Notes: generated by a model not told the origin, from the letters alone. A DNA stretch of 64,000 nucleotides from Lampris incognitus (GCF_029633865.1 NC_079216.1:68570167-68634166), one strand, 5' to 3'; shown: positions 27,541 through 42,200, counted from the first letter of the stretch. A program made the numbers and translations.

Positions 27541-30500
27541 ATGTATGGCCGCACTGCAAGGCCGGCCATGCCCCCTTCACCACAGCACAGGCCGGCTCTG
27601 GCAGCATGACTCCTCAAACCCTCGGAGCCTCCCCCTACCTCGACCCCCTACCTCCACCTCCACCTCCCGCAAGTGTTGATGGGGACCCCGACGACACAGG
27701 GGAGGCTGACAGATGGCCTTAGTTTGCCTGCTATCCAGGCTATGTCAAACACAAACGTAGCCTTGTTAGGCCGATGACCCATTTATTGATATTGACCCAT
27801 AGAATATTGCAACTGATCACTTGATTGGAATCGATGTTTTTAAGCACATCTGTAATGACGTCAGAGGGGTTAGGCCCATGTAATCGGTGTCAACATTGGA
27901 TGTCAATACACACAGGAGGACTGCAATGTACAGAAACACACAACCTTGGTAAAAGTATTGTCCGAGGACTATTAAGCATTTATTATATTCAGCCCTATTA
28001 ATTAATAACAGGCACGTTTGGTAGTAATGCCCCCTTACCGGAGTTTATTAAAGTCTTTCAAAGATGAAATGCATCACTAAAGGAGAATAAAAATGCCATC
28101 GCTGTTTGGGGCTGAATTGATTCTAAAGACTGTTGTCAGTGTAGTATTGGATTTTTGTCTGTGGCTGGGGCAACATTGAAAAAGCAAATATCACGATATT
28201 TTTGACTAAATACCTTGCTATGGATAATGTGATGATATTTTTGGGATGCATATTGGCACTTTCATAAGATGTTTATGCATGAGACATTTTTGAGAAATGC
28301 CCTGTGATGGACTGGCGGCCTGTCCAGGGTGTCTTCCCGCCTGCTGCCCAATGACTGCTGGGATAGGCTTCAGCATCCCCGCAACCCTGAGAGCAGGATA
28401 AGCGGTTTGGATAATGGATGATCGTTAGTAATGTAGATATGATGACCAAACAGGTAGAGGCATTCGTTGTTCATTTCACTCAGCTAATCTGAGTGGCATA
28501 AAACTTAAGAACATTTTTATCAATGAACTATAATGTAGCTCTTAAGTCCAGGGATTGACAACATTTAACATTGTAATATTGCATTATCAAAATATTGTGC
28601 TAACCGAAATCCCAGATGATATCTGGTCTCATTGCGTCACTGCTATATACGTATATTGCCCAGCTGTAGCAGAACGTGTTTGCTTCCAGGAAAATGTTCA
28701 GGTTTATTTGAAGGATCACTGTTTCTTGGCTCTCAAGGTAACATTATCAAGTGCTGAGCAAAGAACCCAGATCACCCTCAATCTACACAGACCTGCTGGC
28801 CTTATGTAGTCGAGAAATGAACCAAAACAAGTTCTTCTGATAAATGGACCACCAGTGGTAGGGAATTTGCTGCAGGTAGCTATACAATTTGAAATGATAG
28901 AAATGTCTACTCCAGCTGTTTTAGCCACAGAGCACTGGTCTGATTTGAGCTGTGCTTGTTTACACTGATTTGCCAGTTTATTAGGTACACCACCACCCAC
29001 CTTCACACAAATGTACATTCCAGTTATACATCACATGACTGTTCAGCTGAGTGTTGGAATGGGCAAAATGGGTGACCTTATTGGCTTTTAATGTAGCATG
29101 ATAGTGGCCGCTAAGTTCTAGCATCTCCCAAACAGCTGTTGTCCTGGACTGTTCACGCACAGCTGTTTCGTTTCAAGGGTTTATCAAAAATGGTGTGAAA
29201 AGCAAAAAACTACCAGTGATGGACAATCCCGTGGATGAAAACAGCTTGTGGATCTGAGGGATCAAAGGAGAATGATGAAAATCGTGCAAGTGAACAAATA
29301 GGCCACAACCAGGCAAATCACATCTGAATTTAACATGGTGTGCAGAATGTCATCTCAGAACGCACCACTTATCAGATTTTGTCTCGACTGGGCTACAACA
29401 GCCCCTCCTGTTGAAGCAGGTCCAACAATTGACCACATTCTAGTCGGGGGTGCAAAGGTCAAAGCCAGTTGCTGATACAATAGATAGGGACAGCAGAGGC
29501 TCAGGAGGTAGAGCAGGTGTTCTGTTAAGGAGGGTTGCTGGTTTGAGTGTTGGCTCTTCCCAGAAAAAGTGTGGCGATGTCCCTGAGCAAGTCACCTAAC
29601 CCCTCTCTGCTCCTGATGAGCTGGTTGTTACCTGGCATGGTTGACACTGCCATCAGTGTTTGAGTTTGTGTTTGTGTCAGTAAAATGTGATGCATTAATT
29701 GTAAAGCACTTTGGAAAAAAGTGCTATATAAATGCAGTTCATTTACCATTTACAGTAGGTGTAACATTTCTGTGCCTTTTGACTGCCATGTATGATGGAG
29801 AATCAGTCAGTGAAAAAGTCAGAGCGAGGCAAGACTCCCTTTTACCAGTTCTGGTCGTTCTTTGTTTACCTAAAAGGTAAGTGGCAATTTCTGCTGTGGA
29901 TGTGCTTGTCCCAAATTCAGTTGCTAAACACCTTTTATTGTATGTCACAATGTACATCTGGCTGATGAAATGTTAACGGTGCAATCCATAATGGCATGTG
30001 CCTCCACAGTTATGTGGAGTACTGCAACAACACAGTCGCTCTACTGAGAACAAGAAATAGGACATCTCGCCATCAGGTCGATCTGTATTTGTTTGAGAAA
30101 TGGAGATGCCTGAAAAAGACTTGAAAGTGATGCGGCAGTGACAGGTTTTCTCATACACAATTACACAGCTTTTATGAAGATTGACAAAAACAACGGCAGA
30201 CATGGAACGAACAGATGCTATGTGCATCAACTGTGGATTTTACCTTTAAACAGTTGTGCTTAAGAGTATGTAACTTTTTTGGCTAATGGTGTATTTTCTC
30301 TCTCTAATCCAGACTCCTGGGAAAGGAGGTTCTCAGACGCCAGAATCAGAACAGCCTAGTGCAGATCTGAACAATGACCAGACGTCTGAGGTAAACTGGA
30401 TGCTCCCTTCTTACTTATGACTTCAATCTGACCCACAGGTTCTGTTTTGCCACTGGTGTTGTATCAGTATCTGTCCTGTTATCAGGCACCGCTACATTAC

Positions 30501-33500
30501 AATGTAGAGTTAAGCCAGGAATGTTTTGAAGCTTTATATGTCTGCTCAACTAAACATGTTAACAAATGTAACATCAGCTTCTTACTCACAACAGTTGTGT
30601 ATATGCAGGGCTTCATCTGTCCTCAGTGTATGAAGTCTCATAACTCTGCAGAGGACCTGTTTAAGCACTATGACCTGTTCCATGACACAGGAGACCCGCC
30701 GTCTCACGTGGGTCCCACTCGGTGAGATTTGCCTCCCAGCTCTTACATTTCACAGATTCATCAAATTTGAAATTGCTATGATACACATTGTTGCATTATA
30801 GCTGTTTTGTGGAATATATATTGTTTAATGCGTCCTCTCTTCTTTATAGGGAAGACCTTACAATGTTGAGGCAAGAAGTTCAGGACCTTCATGCCTCACT
30901 TAAGGTACTGACATGTATTTATAGACGGTAACTATCAAAGATCTATAAAATTTGTATATTTATTTTAAAACGAGTCTGCAATGTGCTTTGCATGTCTTTT
31001 CTCCCTATTAGGAGGAGAGATGGTTCTCTGGAGAGCTCAAGAAGGAGCTAGATAGAGTTCAAGGACAACTGAAGCAAGTAATTCCTTTAAGATGTTTGAT
31101 ACACTGTATACAGTAATGAGTTACTCACTGATAATAGAGTAACGGATTGTCATAAATACATGGAAATAACTCATGTGAAATAAGAATATCGAAAGAGTTG
31201 GCTAGCTGAATGCCAGAGTAGATTTTTACACATGATTATGTTTATGCCTACTCCTGCTGTTGTTGATACAGTTGAGTCCATACAAGTCAGTGTTTGTATC
31301 TTTCCCTTGTATCCACAGAGCGATGGACAGACGGACCCAGAGGATTTGGGTAGGAGGATTCCAAATACATTTTAGAGATACTTTTGCCTTTTGATCGTGA
31401 ACTTTAACCATTCAGAAACGGTGCTCTTTTCTTAGCCATGGAGATGAAGCTGAATGAAGCAGAGACAGAAAAATTCAACATCAAGCAGATGAAAGACCTG
31501 TTCGAACAAAAAGCTGCCCAGTTGGCTACAGAGATTGTGGGTTAGTATGGAGCTGGTAGGTTGCGAGACAGGAGGCCTGTGTGCTGCTGGCTGGCCTCTC
31601 ATTGAAAATTATCACACCATTACTAGATCTCAGTGGAGCCCACATCATATTTTAGTCTTGCATAGGTTGTAAGTCCCAAGGCAATATAGATGTTGCATTT
31701 TATACTGCAATGATGCTTTTCCTTTACTCACTATGAGTAAATCTATTGTTAGCCATCGTCAGAGTTAGAAAGTGTGACCAGTGATATAATTACATGGTTT
31801 CTGATTCGGGTGTTTCTGGAATGGGCTTACTATGTTGTTGAACCCCACAGACATAAAATCCCGCTATGATGAGGAGAAGAGCTTAAGGGAGGCTGCTGAC
31901 CAGAGACTCGCCAAACTAACACAAGATCTTCAAACAGAGAAGCAAGAGAATGAAAGACTTCACACAGAGCTGGTACAACACATGCAAAACTGTACAGAGT
32001 TAGCATTCTTGGATATATGCTTATGAGATAGACGTTGAAGTCAAGCAGAATAAAACAAGAACATGAAAAAGTTGCCTGCATACTTAAAGAAGAGGGGGCG
32101 CTATGGTCTAATTTTACCCCTACTGCCCCCCCCCCCTTTCAGCCATCCGATTATCCGATTTTAATGTCAGAATTTGCTCCTGTTTCTCTGCCGTTCCTTG
32201 TCAATACTGTAGCCCTTATGTGTCCCTCCTCCAGTCCCTGTGATATATGTCCGACAAAATTCTTAAAATCCATCCTCCCTGGCTTAGGTCCTAGCCAGCT
32301 GTCTATAATCAACTGCTCATTTACATCCAGGTCTGTACCTGACTATTTCGAAACTGCCTTGTGTTCAGCCCCTCCTCAAAAAAACCCTGTCTCGATCTGG
32401 CAAGGGTAGATAATTATAGGCCAACTTCCAAGCTTTCTTTTTTATCCAAAATCATTGAAAAAATTGTAGTGGACCAAATCCTGCAGCTGACTGAGGCTCA
32501 TAACATTTTCAATAAATTTCACTCTGGCTTTCGTCTCACGCATAGTACTGAGACTGCATTACTAAGAGTGTCCAATGACATTCTTATGTATGCTGTTAAA
32601 GGTGGATACTATATTCTTATTTTTCTAGATATAACCGTTGCCTTTGATACCATCGATCATGCCAGTTTACTTGATAGGTTGGAGAACTGAGTTGACATTT
32701 CTGGTACAGCTTTAAATTGGTTTCAGTCTTATCTGACTAATGGATTTTTTAATGTTTGTATTAACAATCGTGTGTCCTCGTCAGCTCTCCTACTGTGTGG
32801 AGTCCCTCAAGGGTCTGTCCTTGGGCCTGTCCTCTTCTCTTTATACATGCTTTCTCTGGGTCATCTGTTTAGTCACTTTCAAGGCACGTCATACCACTGT
32901 TATGCTGATGATACTCAGATCTATTTATTTGCCAAACCCAATAACTTGAATCAACTGTCCTCCCTCCATGATTGCTTAACTGCCACCAAAGACTGGATGT
33001 CCCTTAATTTCCTCCATCTAAACCGACAAAACTGAAGTGCTCTTAATTTGGCCTGAGAACTTTGCCACTGCAGTTGATCAGTGTATTGGTCCACTTCATT
33101 CAAACATCAAACCTACCGCTAAAAATCTTGGTATCATCTTTGACCAGAATGTCTTTTGGTCAACATGCTTGCACCATGCTTTTGATCATCAAGCTTGTCC
33201 AATCCTGTTTTCTTCAGCTAAGAAATATTGCAAAAATCAGAAATATGTTGTCTTTTAACACACATTAGTCACACATTAGAGGGGTTTCAAAAGTCTCAGT
33301 GGCTACTGTGGGTTTAGCAATATCTTTACATATCTGTGATTGAGGGCAGCATGGTGGCCCAGTGGTTAGCGCTGTTGCCTCACAGCAAGAAGGTCCTGGG
33401 TTCGAACCCTGGGGTTGTCCAACCTTGGGGGGTCATCCCGGGTCATCCTCTTGTGTGGCGTTTGCATGTTCTCCCCGTGTCTGCATGGGTTTTGGGTTTC

Positions 33501-36500
33501 CTCCGGGGGCTGCGGGTTCCTCCCACAGTCCAAAGACATGTAGGTCAGGTGACTCGGACATACTAAATTGTCCCTAGGTGTGAATCTGTCTGCCCTACGA
33601 TGGACTGGCGACCTTACCAGGGTGTTTCCCCGCCTTCCACCCAATGAATGCTGGGATAGGCTGCAGTGTCCCGCAACCCTAATTAGGGCAAGCAGCTTGG
33701 AAAATGGATGGACGGATGGATTTTGTCTTTTAAGGCTATTGAAATATTAATTCACATTTTAATTTTCTCCAGTCTAGATTACTGTAACTCCCCCTACTCT
33801 GGCCTCAACAAAGCTACTTTAAATCATCTACAGTTGGTTCAGAATGCAGCTGCTAGACTACTAACTAGAACTAGACTACAAACTAGAACTAGCCGTAGGT
33901 CCCATATTACCCCTATTCTTGCACCCCTCCATTGGCTTCCTGTAAAATTCAGAATAATCTGTAAGATCTTATTGATTACATTTAAATCACTGCATGATCC
34001 TGCCCTGAGTTACATTTCTGATCTTCTCATTCCACTTCCCGACCCTCAAACCTTGGTCTTTTAGCCATCCCCGACTCCAACTGCAAAACAAAAAGTGACT
34101 GCGCCTTTGCAGTTTTAGCCCCAAGCCTCTGGAATAATCTCCCCCAATCCATTAGATTTGCTGAATCTTTGGACTGTTTTAAGCAGCTTCTAAAAACCAT
34201 CTTTTCAGGGAAGCCTTTTTACAGATCCCCACCCCTGACTTCTGTTTTGTTTTGTTTTAGGCTTGGTCTGTTACTCCCTATGCCATGTTATATATTCATT
34301 CAGTTTATTTTATGTCTTTACTCATATTTTATGTATTGAGTGTAAAGCACTTTGTAACTGTGTTTTTAAAAGTGCTACATAAGTAAAATTTTACTTACAC
34401 TATGAGGCAAAAGCTGTTGTGATTTAATACATGGCAAAAAAAAGTAAACTTTTGTTTTGTGGGGGCATTTTTGTCATACACAACACCTATAACAATCAGA
34501 GTGGGCACTGATACCCCCTCTAGCTAGGCTGCATGCATACTGGCTAGTATCCCTCTGTCGTTGCTGTGAGCTCAAATAAGCAACCTAGAATTGAACCAAA
34601 GAAATCTGTCCTGAGTTTTTGCTGCTTGGTGGGAGAATAGACAAGGTGGCCTCCATACAGTCTCCCTCCCTGTCGTTATGGAAACATCTAATTGAACTTC
34701 GTCCTTAGAATTTAGACGAAACGGCAAGCTGAGTGGTGTGTTTTTTTTTTTTTTTTTTTTTTTGCAGTCTCATTATTTTAGGCATTCTCAACGTTGATAT
34801 CTGCCCTTTTAATGGTATCCGCTGTTTCCAGCTTCGACTAGTTTGACTAAAATAATAAGTGCTGTACTCTGAATCCAAGAAGAGATAGTATATTTTGCTG
34901 ATGTGTTCAATTTAACACCCTGCTCTGTTTCCTAGCTACAGCGACCAGGTGTGGAGGATGTGGAGGTCCTAAAGAAGGAGCTGGTCCAGGTACAGACGTT
35001 GATGGACTGCATGACTCGTGAGAGAGAAGAGGAGTCAGAGCGTCTCAAATGCCACTATGAGGAGCTGCAGGCTAACTACACTACCTCAGAGGTGAGGTGC
35101 ACTACATAATCATGTGTAATGGACCTCACAAGGATGTCCTACAACAACAAAAAAAGTCCTACAAATGAGACTTTTACACATGTATAATGACCTAAGGGCA
35201 GGAATCTCCTTGCTCTCTCGGAAATGACTTATACAGGCAAACTTGTGGTACGGAATCTCCTTGTCCTCCCCCACCTTAAATCCCTCCCCTTTGTCCTCCC
35301 GTATACAGTCACACATATTCACAGAAACTGCACAATCATTTGCAAGATTAATGAGAGCTGATCTGAGAGAGAGCCTCCCAGTGCCCTTTGCCCGGCCATT
35401 AGCTAGGGCCACATTTTATACTTTGCCTCACCCAAAAGGAAAAACTGGCATATCCTGCGAGAATCAGATGGTATACTCCTTGTTTTCTTTGTCTTTGTTA
35501 AACCAGGAAACTTCAGTCCTAAATTGTAATCATTATCATTTCTATCTGGTGCATACTTGAGACTTACATCCTGCCTTATTGAGCCCAGCAGGCTTTTGAG
35601 TTGGAGAGGATATTTTTAGGGTTCTGTCAGGCATGTCTAGGACTCATATTACCTTCTATGCACCTTGTCATAACATATCTTAAGGCATGAGAATTTCTGA
35701 TTCAACCACGTTGAGAAGCTGCGATCTGAAGTATCAGACATCTCTGACTCAGGCCATGTGGTTTTAGTGAAGTGATCATCCTGGGACGTAAAGAACAGCT
35801 ATATCACAGTGACTTAATCTGTAGCTCTGATCTCTGTAGAACAGCTTTGAGTTTCCTTAATTAAAAGTATTTTTAAGTTAAGTGCTTGTCACTGGGAATG
35901 CCAGTTTTCTCAACATTGTATCAATGTGGAAACGTCATCACGTTTTCTTAAACGCACATCATACCTCAGATAGTTATGAGAGGAGCAGTGCATAACTGTT
36001 TGCTTTTAGAAATACAACTGATGTACCACATTTTATATTGTCATCCAGTCTCACTCACAGCCCACCTCTACTGCACATGAAAGCCTGGCTTTCTGATGAC
36101 TTTCTGCTTATGCTATCATAGCAAGATGATGCACAGTTTAGATATTTAAAGCATGGTTCATCGATGCAAATTTGTGATGTTTTTTTTTTTAATTCAGTCA
36201 AGCAGTCAACCATCTTGCTCTGACTAGCTGTGTCTGGCCTCGCATAGTTGCAGTGTAACTTACTTGTGTCCTTGTCTCTTTTCCTTCCTTCTCCTTATCT
36301 TCCGCTCCTCACCTCTCATTCACCAACATTTGCTCTCTCTTCAAGATTTGTAAACTGGAGGTAAAAGCATGTCATTTCAAATTAGCGCCAAATTCTGTTT
36401 CATGCCCTGAAATCTTTGAAAGGTTTTTCAGGTGCAGCATTTTTGCCTACAGTGTCCCCTGTTAAATTTTGGCATCTGTTGGACTGAAACATTTTTATAA

Positions 36501-39247
36501 CCCCTTTCTCGATTGCTTCATGCTTGGACCCTTTTTTTTGTTGTTGTTTTTTTTTTAGCCTTGTATGCCAAAGTGATGATGTGTATGTGGGTTGTTGGTA
36601 ATTAGATGCTCTGTAAATGTGTCTGACAATGCTTTACTGCAGATGACAATATCCCAGCTGAAGGCAGAGCTGGAGAAGGGTCCCCAGGAAGCAGCTGTCT
36701 ATACACAACAAATCCACCAGTTGCAGAGCAATCTGAATAATTTGCAGCAACAAACCCAGGTAAAACACACTCGCACACATGCAACACTGCTGTCAAACAA
36801 ATGTCTAACAACCGCTATTTTAGTCATTTGACAGCTCTACAATTCTTGAAATATAACCATAAGCATAAATGTGATTGCCATGGCATCTGTCCACTAATAT
36901 CCAGCAAGGATAAGCTGTTCGCAATTTACTTTTACTACAGTAATTTTAACAAGACATGCCGACTGCCCTTTTCTACTGTACATGCCAGTCTACTTCCAGT
37001 CAACCTTCCTCTGCTGTGTGGCATCTGCCTGTGTTGTCACTAGGCTATGTGAGGTATCATTGACAACCTACACATGTTGATAAAACTCACATGTGAGTCT
37101 ATAATTAAAACAGAACGGGGTCTCTGCCATGCTGGCTTTATCAGTTGGAGGGGAAATACAATCTCAGGGAAAAGTGTAGTCAAGCTGAGGGCTGTTGCTA
37201 AGTGTGGGCCTGCCAGAAATGAAGCCCTCCCACGTCAGGTTTGTCTGTTGCACATCTCCAAGCCAAGCAGGTTTCTGGGTAAGAGGATTTCCGACCATGG
37301 TGTCCAAGAAGGACCCTTGTCACTGGTTACCACAGGACGTGGTCCTGACAGACAGAAATGAGACAGAAGTGGTTTGTGGAGGGGGACTGAACAAGGACAG
37401 CTAGAGGGCTGATATTAAGGGCCAACAGGTGAACAACCAACAGGGGTTTCATTGAACCATAAAAGCGGGATTACAGATGAATGTCTGAGCTGCTAAACGT
37501 GACAACGACCCAGCCAGTGTGGACAGCAACAAGGTCTTTATAAAAACATGGCAAATGGAGGAGGGAAAGAAAGAGTGGCTCTAGGTCGAGTGGGTTGTCA
37601 TAAACAGAGGCCACCTGCTGTGTGACTGAGGACCAACAGATAGACAATTTATGATATGTCTGTGATCTCTAGGGGCCCTGTCACACGTCCCGCTTAGCAG
37701 CACGACACATGATTAACAGCATTTTGTTCTTTATCGCCCTGCTGCCGAGTTTACTGCAAGGGAGTCTGCTGTGCTCACGCCAACACGCTTGTATTCCAGC
37801 TTCCCTACTGGAAAAAAATAACGCCCTTAGAAATGTCATTCCACACCTCTGCTGTGAATGTTTTTTTTCTGAAGTGAGCTGACAGATGCCAGTGCCATGC
37901 CATAGGTGCCTTTTGGCAGCTTTTATCAGACTATTACAAAACACTCTCACTTGTTGGGTAGAAAAAAAAACTTGTTCATGTGTTGTTTAGCTTACATCAA
38001 TGCTGATAGGTCCTTCAGGTGCTGTCAGTCTTTTCCCTCTCCTTTTTCATATACACTACCGTTCAAAAGTTTGGGATCACCCAAACAATTTCGTGTTTTC
38101 CATGAAAAGTCACACTTATTCACCACCATATGTTGTGAAATGAATAGAAAATAGAGTCAAGACATTGACAAGGTTAGAAATAATGATTTGTATTTGAAAT
38201 AAGATTTTTTTTACATCAAACTTTGCTTTCGTCAAAGAATCCTCCATTTGCAGCAATTACAGCATTGCAGACCTTTGGCATTCTAGCTGTTAATTTGTTG
38301 AGGTAATCTGGAGAAATTGCACCCCACGCTTCCAGAAGCAGCTCCCACAAGTTGGATTGGTTGGATGGGCACTTCTTTGAGCAGATTGAGTTTCTGGAGC
38401 ATCACATTTGTGGGGTCAATTAAACGCTCAAAATGGCCAGAAAAAGAGAACTTTCATCTGAAACTCAACAGTCTATTCTTGTTCTTAGAAATGAAGGCTA
38501 TTCCATGCGAGAAATTGCTAAGAAATTGAAGATTTCCTACACCGGTGTGTACTACTCCCTTCAGAGGACAGCACAAACAGGCTCTAACAGGTACTATTTA
38601 ATGAAGATGCCAGTTGGGGACCTGTGAGGCGTCTGTTTCTCAAACTAGAGACTCTAATGTACTTATCTTCTTGCTCAGTTGTGCAACGCGGCCTCCCACT
38701 TCTTTTTCTACTCTGGTTAGAGCCTGTTTGTGCTGTCCTCTGAAGGGAGTAGTACACACCGGTGTAGGAAATCTTCAATTTCTTAGCAATTTCTCGCATG
38801 GAATAGCCTTCATTTCTAAGAACAAGAATAGACTGTTGAGTTTCAGATGAAAGTTCTCTTTTTCTGGCCATTTTGAGCGTTTAATTGACCCCACAAATGT
38901 GATGCTCCAGAAACTCAATCTGCTCAAAGAAGTGCCCATCCAACCAATCCAACTTGTGGGAGCTGCTTCTGGAAGCGTGGGGTGCAATTTCTCCAGATTA
39001 CCTCAACAAATTAACAGCTAGAATGCCAAAGGTCTGCAATGCTGTAATTGCTGCAAATGGAGGATTCTTTGACGAAAGCAAAGTTTGATGTAAAAAAAAT
39101 CTTATTTCAAATACAAATCATTATTTCTAACCTTGTCAATGTCTTGACTCTATTTTCTATTCATTTCACAACATATGGTGGTGAATAAGTGTGACTTTTC
39201 ATGGAAAACACAAAATTGTTTGGGTGATCCCAAACTTTTGAACGGTA

Positions 39248-39288
<41 letters not shown>

Positions 39289-42200
39289 CTATCATGAAAT
39301 TAGAGAGAAGAATGAATTCGCACTACATTGTGTCCAGTGTCTACCTATTTAATAATAATAATAAATCCATCTATTCTGCCCTTACTAGGATATAGCTGAT
39401 TTCTAGTTTAGCAGATAGCTAACAGGGTTCCTCAATAAACATCCAGGAGTCAGCAGGTAAGTTTAGATGTTTACTTTCAGAGGCACTGTGAAACTGCAAT
39501 ACAGAGATAAAACAAAAATGAATAAAATGTTACAATTTGTAATGTATTTGACTCTTTCTTTATATCAACAAACGCTGAGTCATTAATTATTATGCACAAC
39601 ACAAATATACACAAACGTGCTGAAATTATCATGGATTAGCCACTACAGCTAACTAGCATTAGTTTAATGCTAACTTAACATTGAAAATGCCATAGACAGG
39701 CTAACGCATTAGCATCGCTCGCGTTTTTAAATTTACCACACATCTATTAACTGTTTCAGAAGACCATAACAGGTAAGCTTAACATAAGTAGGTAAGTATT
39801 ACTTACAGATATATGCTCTTTAGGGTTCAGCAGAGAAAAATGAACAAATGAGGAGTACAAAACAGCGGTTTGCTTCAAGGCCTTCTTCCGTGTAAAGGAA
39901 ACTACGGCAAGTCCACATGAACAAACAGCGCAGCACAACAGTCAACATTCATCTTCTCAAAGGACCAGCACACTCCCCGCCTGGTATAATGTGCTATACC
40001 ACTATGTCCCTCTGGGTAGTAGCACTACATCTGAGACGGGTCTTGAATACACCCTGGGGGAGCCGCCTTTAACAACTCCCACTTCCACTTTACGGACCCT
40101 GTTGTCCTGACCAGGAAAGGTATTTACAACAAGTCCTGTAGGCCATTCATTCCGTTTGGCCTGGCTGTCCTTTAGAAGCACAACATCTCCAATTTGCAGA
40201 CTAGGTTGGTCTGCTTGCCATTTCCTTCCTGGCTGGAGTGTCGCCAGGTACTCTTGACGCCATCGTCTCCAGAATGAATCCGCAAGGCCCTGGACTTGCT
40301 TCCACTGACTCCAGTAGAGATCCTTAAGGTCAAGGTCTCCTGAAGGAGCAGACACAGAGTCAACCTTTTGTGTTAAGAGCATGGCAGGGGTGAGTACAGT
40401 GGGCATGTCTGGATCTGATGACACAGGAACTATTGGCCATGCATTCATTATGGCAGCGACCTCTGCTATCATTGTGCTGAGAACTTCATGAGAAACACTG
40501 AGGGAATGCACCTTGAGCAACATGCTGTCTAAAATGCGCCGAGCAACCCCTATCATTCTTTCCCACACTCTGCCCATGTGGGAAGAGTGTGGAAGATTGA
40601 AGTCCCAAGTACAGCCTTGGTCTTTGAGGTAAGACTGAAGCTCTACATTTTCAGGTGTTATGCCAAGTTCTTTGCATGCGCCAACAAAGTTCGTCCCTCG
40701 GTCTGAACGAAAGAGCTTTGCTGGACCCCTGATGGCAGTGAACCTTCTAAGCGCATTTATGAAGCTCGATGTAGACAGAGACTCCACAATCTCCATATGA
40801 ACTGCTCTTGTGACCAAACAGGTAAACATGACGGCCCAGCGCTTGATTTCTGAGAGGCCTCCCCTGGTACGTCGAGCACAGACAGTCTATGGACCAAATA
40901 CATTTAGTCCAACCTGTGTGAATGGAGGAGCTTGGGTGAGCCGATCAGCAGGTAAGTTGGACATTTTTTGTTTTTCCATGCTTCCTCTTAACCTCCTGCA
41001 GGTGATACACTTGTGAATGATGCTTGCTACAAGTCTTTTCCCTCCCGGAATTCACAGCCCGGCAGACCTGACGGCCCCTTCAGTGATGTGCCTACCCTGA
41101 TGTGCGACTCGTTTGTGGTAATACTGCACCAGCAAAGTAGCAGTATGGTTGTTTTTAGGGATGATTATGGGGTGTTTCTCTTCCCAAGAGATTGCAGCTG
41201 ATGACATGCGGCCACCAATCCTCAGCACACCATCTGCATCCAGGATGGGATCGAGCTTTCTGAGAGGGCTGTGTTTTGAGACAATCTCTCCTTTGGACAG
41301 ACTTTTGATTTCCTCTTTAAAGGCCTCTTGCTGTACAGTCTGGACAATTACTGTCCTTGCCTGTGTAAGCCCATCTGCTTTTGGTATATCCCGCTCTGGA
41401 GCTTTAGAACAGGATCTGACTTTCTGAATTAGCTTGGCTATTCCATGTGTGAGTAGCTTCCAGCTGGAAAAGCGTTCGAACCTGTGAGAACTAAATAGTG
41501 TCTCAGAAGCTTTTGTAGCAAAGGTTGCAACCAGTGGATGCACATCTGCATCCGTGTCTGGTTCAACAAGCTCAAAGGACTCTGGCTGGGTAAGTATAGC
41601 TCCATCATCTTTTTTAAGAAAGGAGGGTCCTGAAAACCAATTTGTCTCCCCCAAAAGTGTAGCTTGTGTTCCGTGCTGACCAAGTGCCACTGTTCTGGCT
41701 GTGATGACTTCCGAGTGCGTGTGACTCTGTTAGCGACGTACACATAGAACCTGGTGTTGTAGATATAGCCCAGCACAACTCTAGAGTCAGTGTAGAACTT
41801 CACTGTGTGGATCGTGACATCTAGTTCATCCACTAACATGTCGGCTAGCTCGACTGCGAACACGGCCGCACAAAGCTCCAGACGAGGCACAGTATGAGCT
41901 TCACGTGGTGCTAATTAGGATTTCCCCATGCAGAATCCTACATGACTGTGTCCTTCATCGTTGACTGCTTTGAGGTAGGCCACCGCAGAGATGACCATGG
42001 TGGACGTGTCGGAGAAGACACATAGTTCCCTGTGCTGTGTGGAGAGCAAGGAAACAGGTAGGTATGGCCTTGGTATGTGAAGTTCCTCAAGTGCCTTGAG
42101 TGAGTCCTTCCAAGACTTCCACCGTGTCTCTTTTTCAGCAGGTATTGGGGCATCCCATTCGCAATGCTCAGTACATAGTTCTCTGACTAGCGCCTTGCCT

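Larger units (their letters stand above)
26870..30312 (+). other. eea1: eea1 intron 1
   Basis: A 3.4-kb intron: CpG-rich at its 5' end, then AT-rich DNA with SINE-type and interspersed repeats at 28296-28425, 28976-29480 and 29492-29757. No other gene was recognised. Confidence 0.75.
32090..34405 (+). mobile_element. L2-like LINE, 5'-truncated, interrupted and frameshifted
   Basis: Sense-strand reverse transcriptase fragments are visible: 32361-32690 carries NYRPTSKLSFLSKIIEKIVV, HSGFRLTHSTETALLR and DITVAFDTIDHASLL (palm motif A region). 32772-33035 carries GVPQGSVLGPVLFSLYMLSL and the CYADDTQIYL catalytic box. 33708-34064 carries LVQNAAARLLTRTR and PLHWLPVKFRI. The 3' tail has GTAAAGCACTTTGTAACTG. 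A stop follows the first fragment, frames change, and a 464-bp SINE splits the ORF, so it is inactive. Confidence 0.88.
38054..39250. mobile_element. Palindromic (fold-back) Tc1-like element, copy 1
   Basis: Ends are CACTACCGTTCAAAAGTTTG and its inverse, flanked by TA (38052-38053, 39251-39252), the Tc1/mariner target. The two arms, 38054-38588 and 38716-39250, are about 535 bp each and near-perfect inverted copies around a 127-bp centre. Each arm carries the same transposase N-terminus (MARKRELSSETQQSILVLRN) with its helix-turn-helix (REIAKKLKISYTGVYYSL). The catalytic domain is absent, so it is non-autonomous. Confidence 0.9.
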
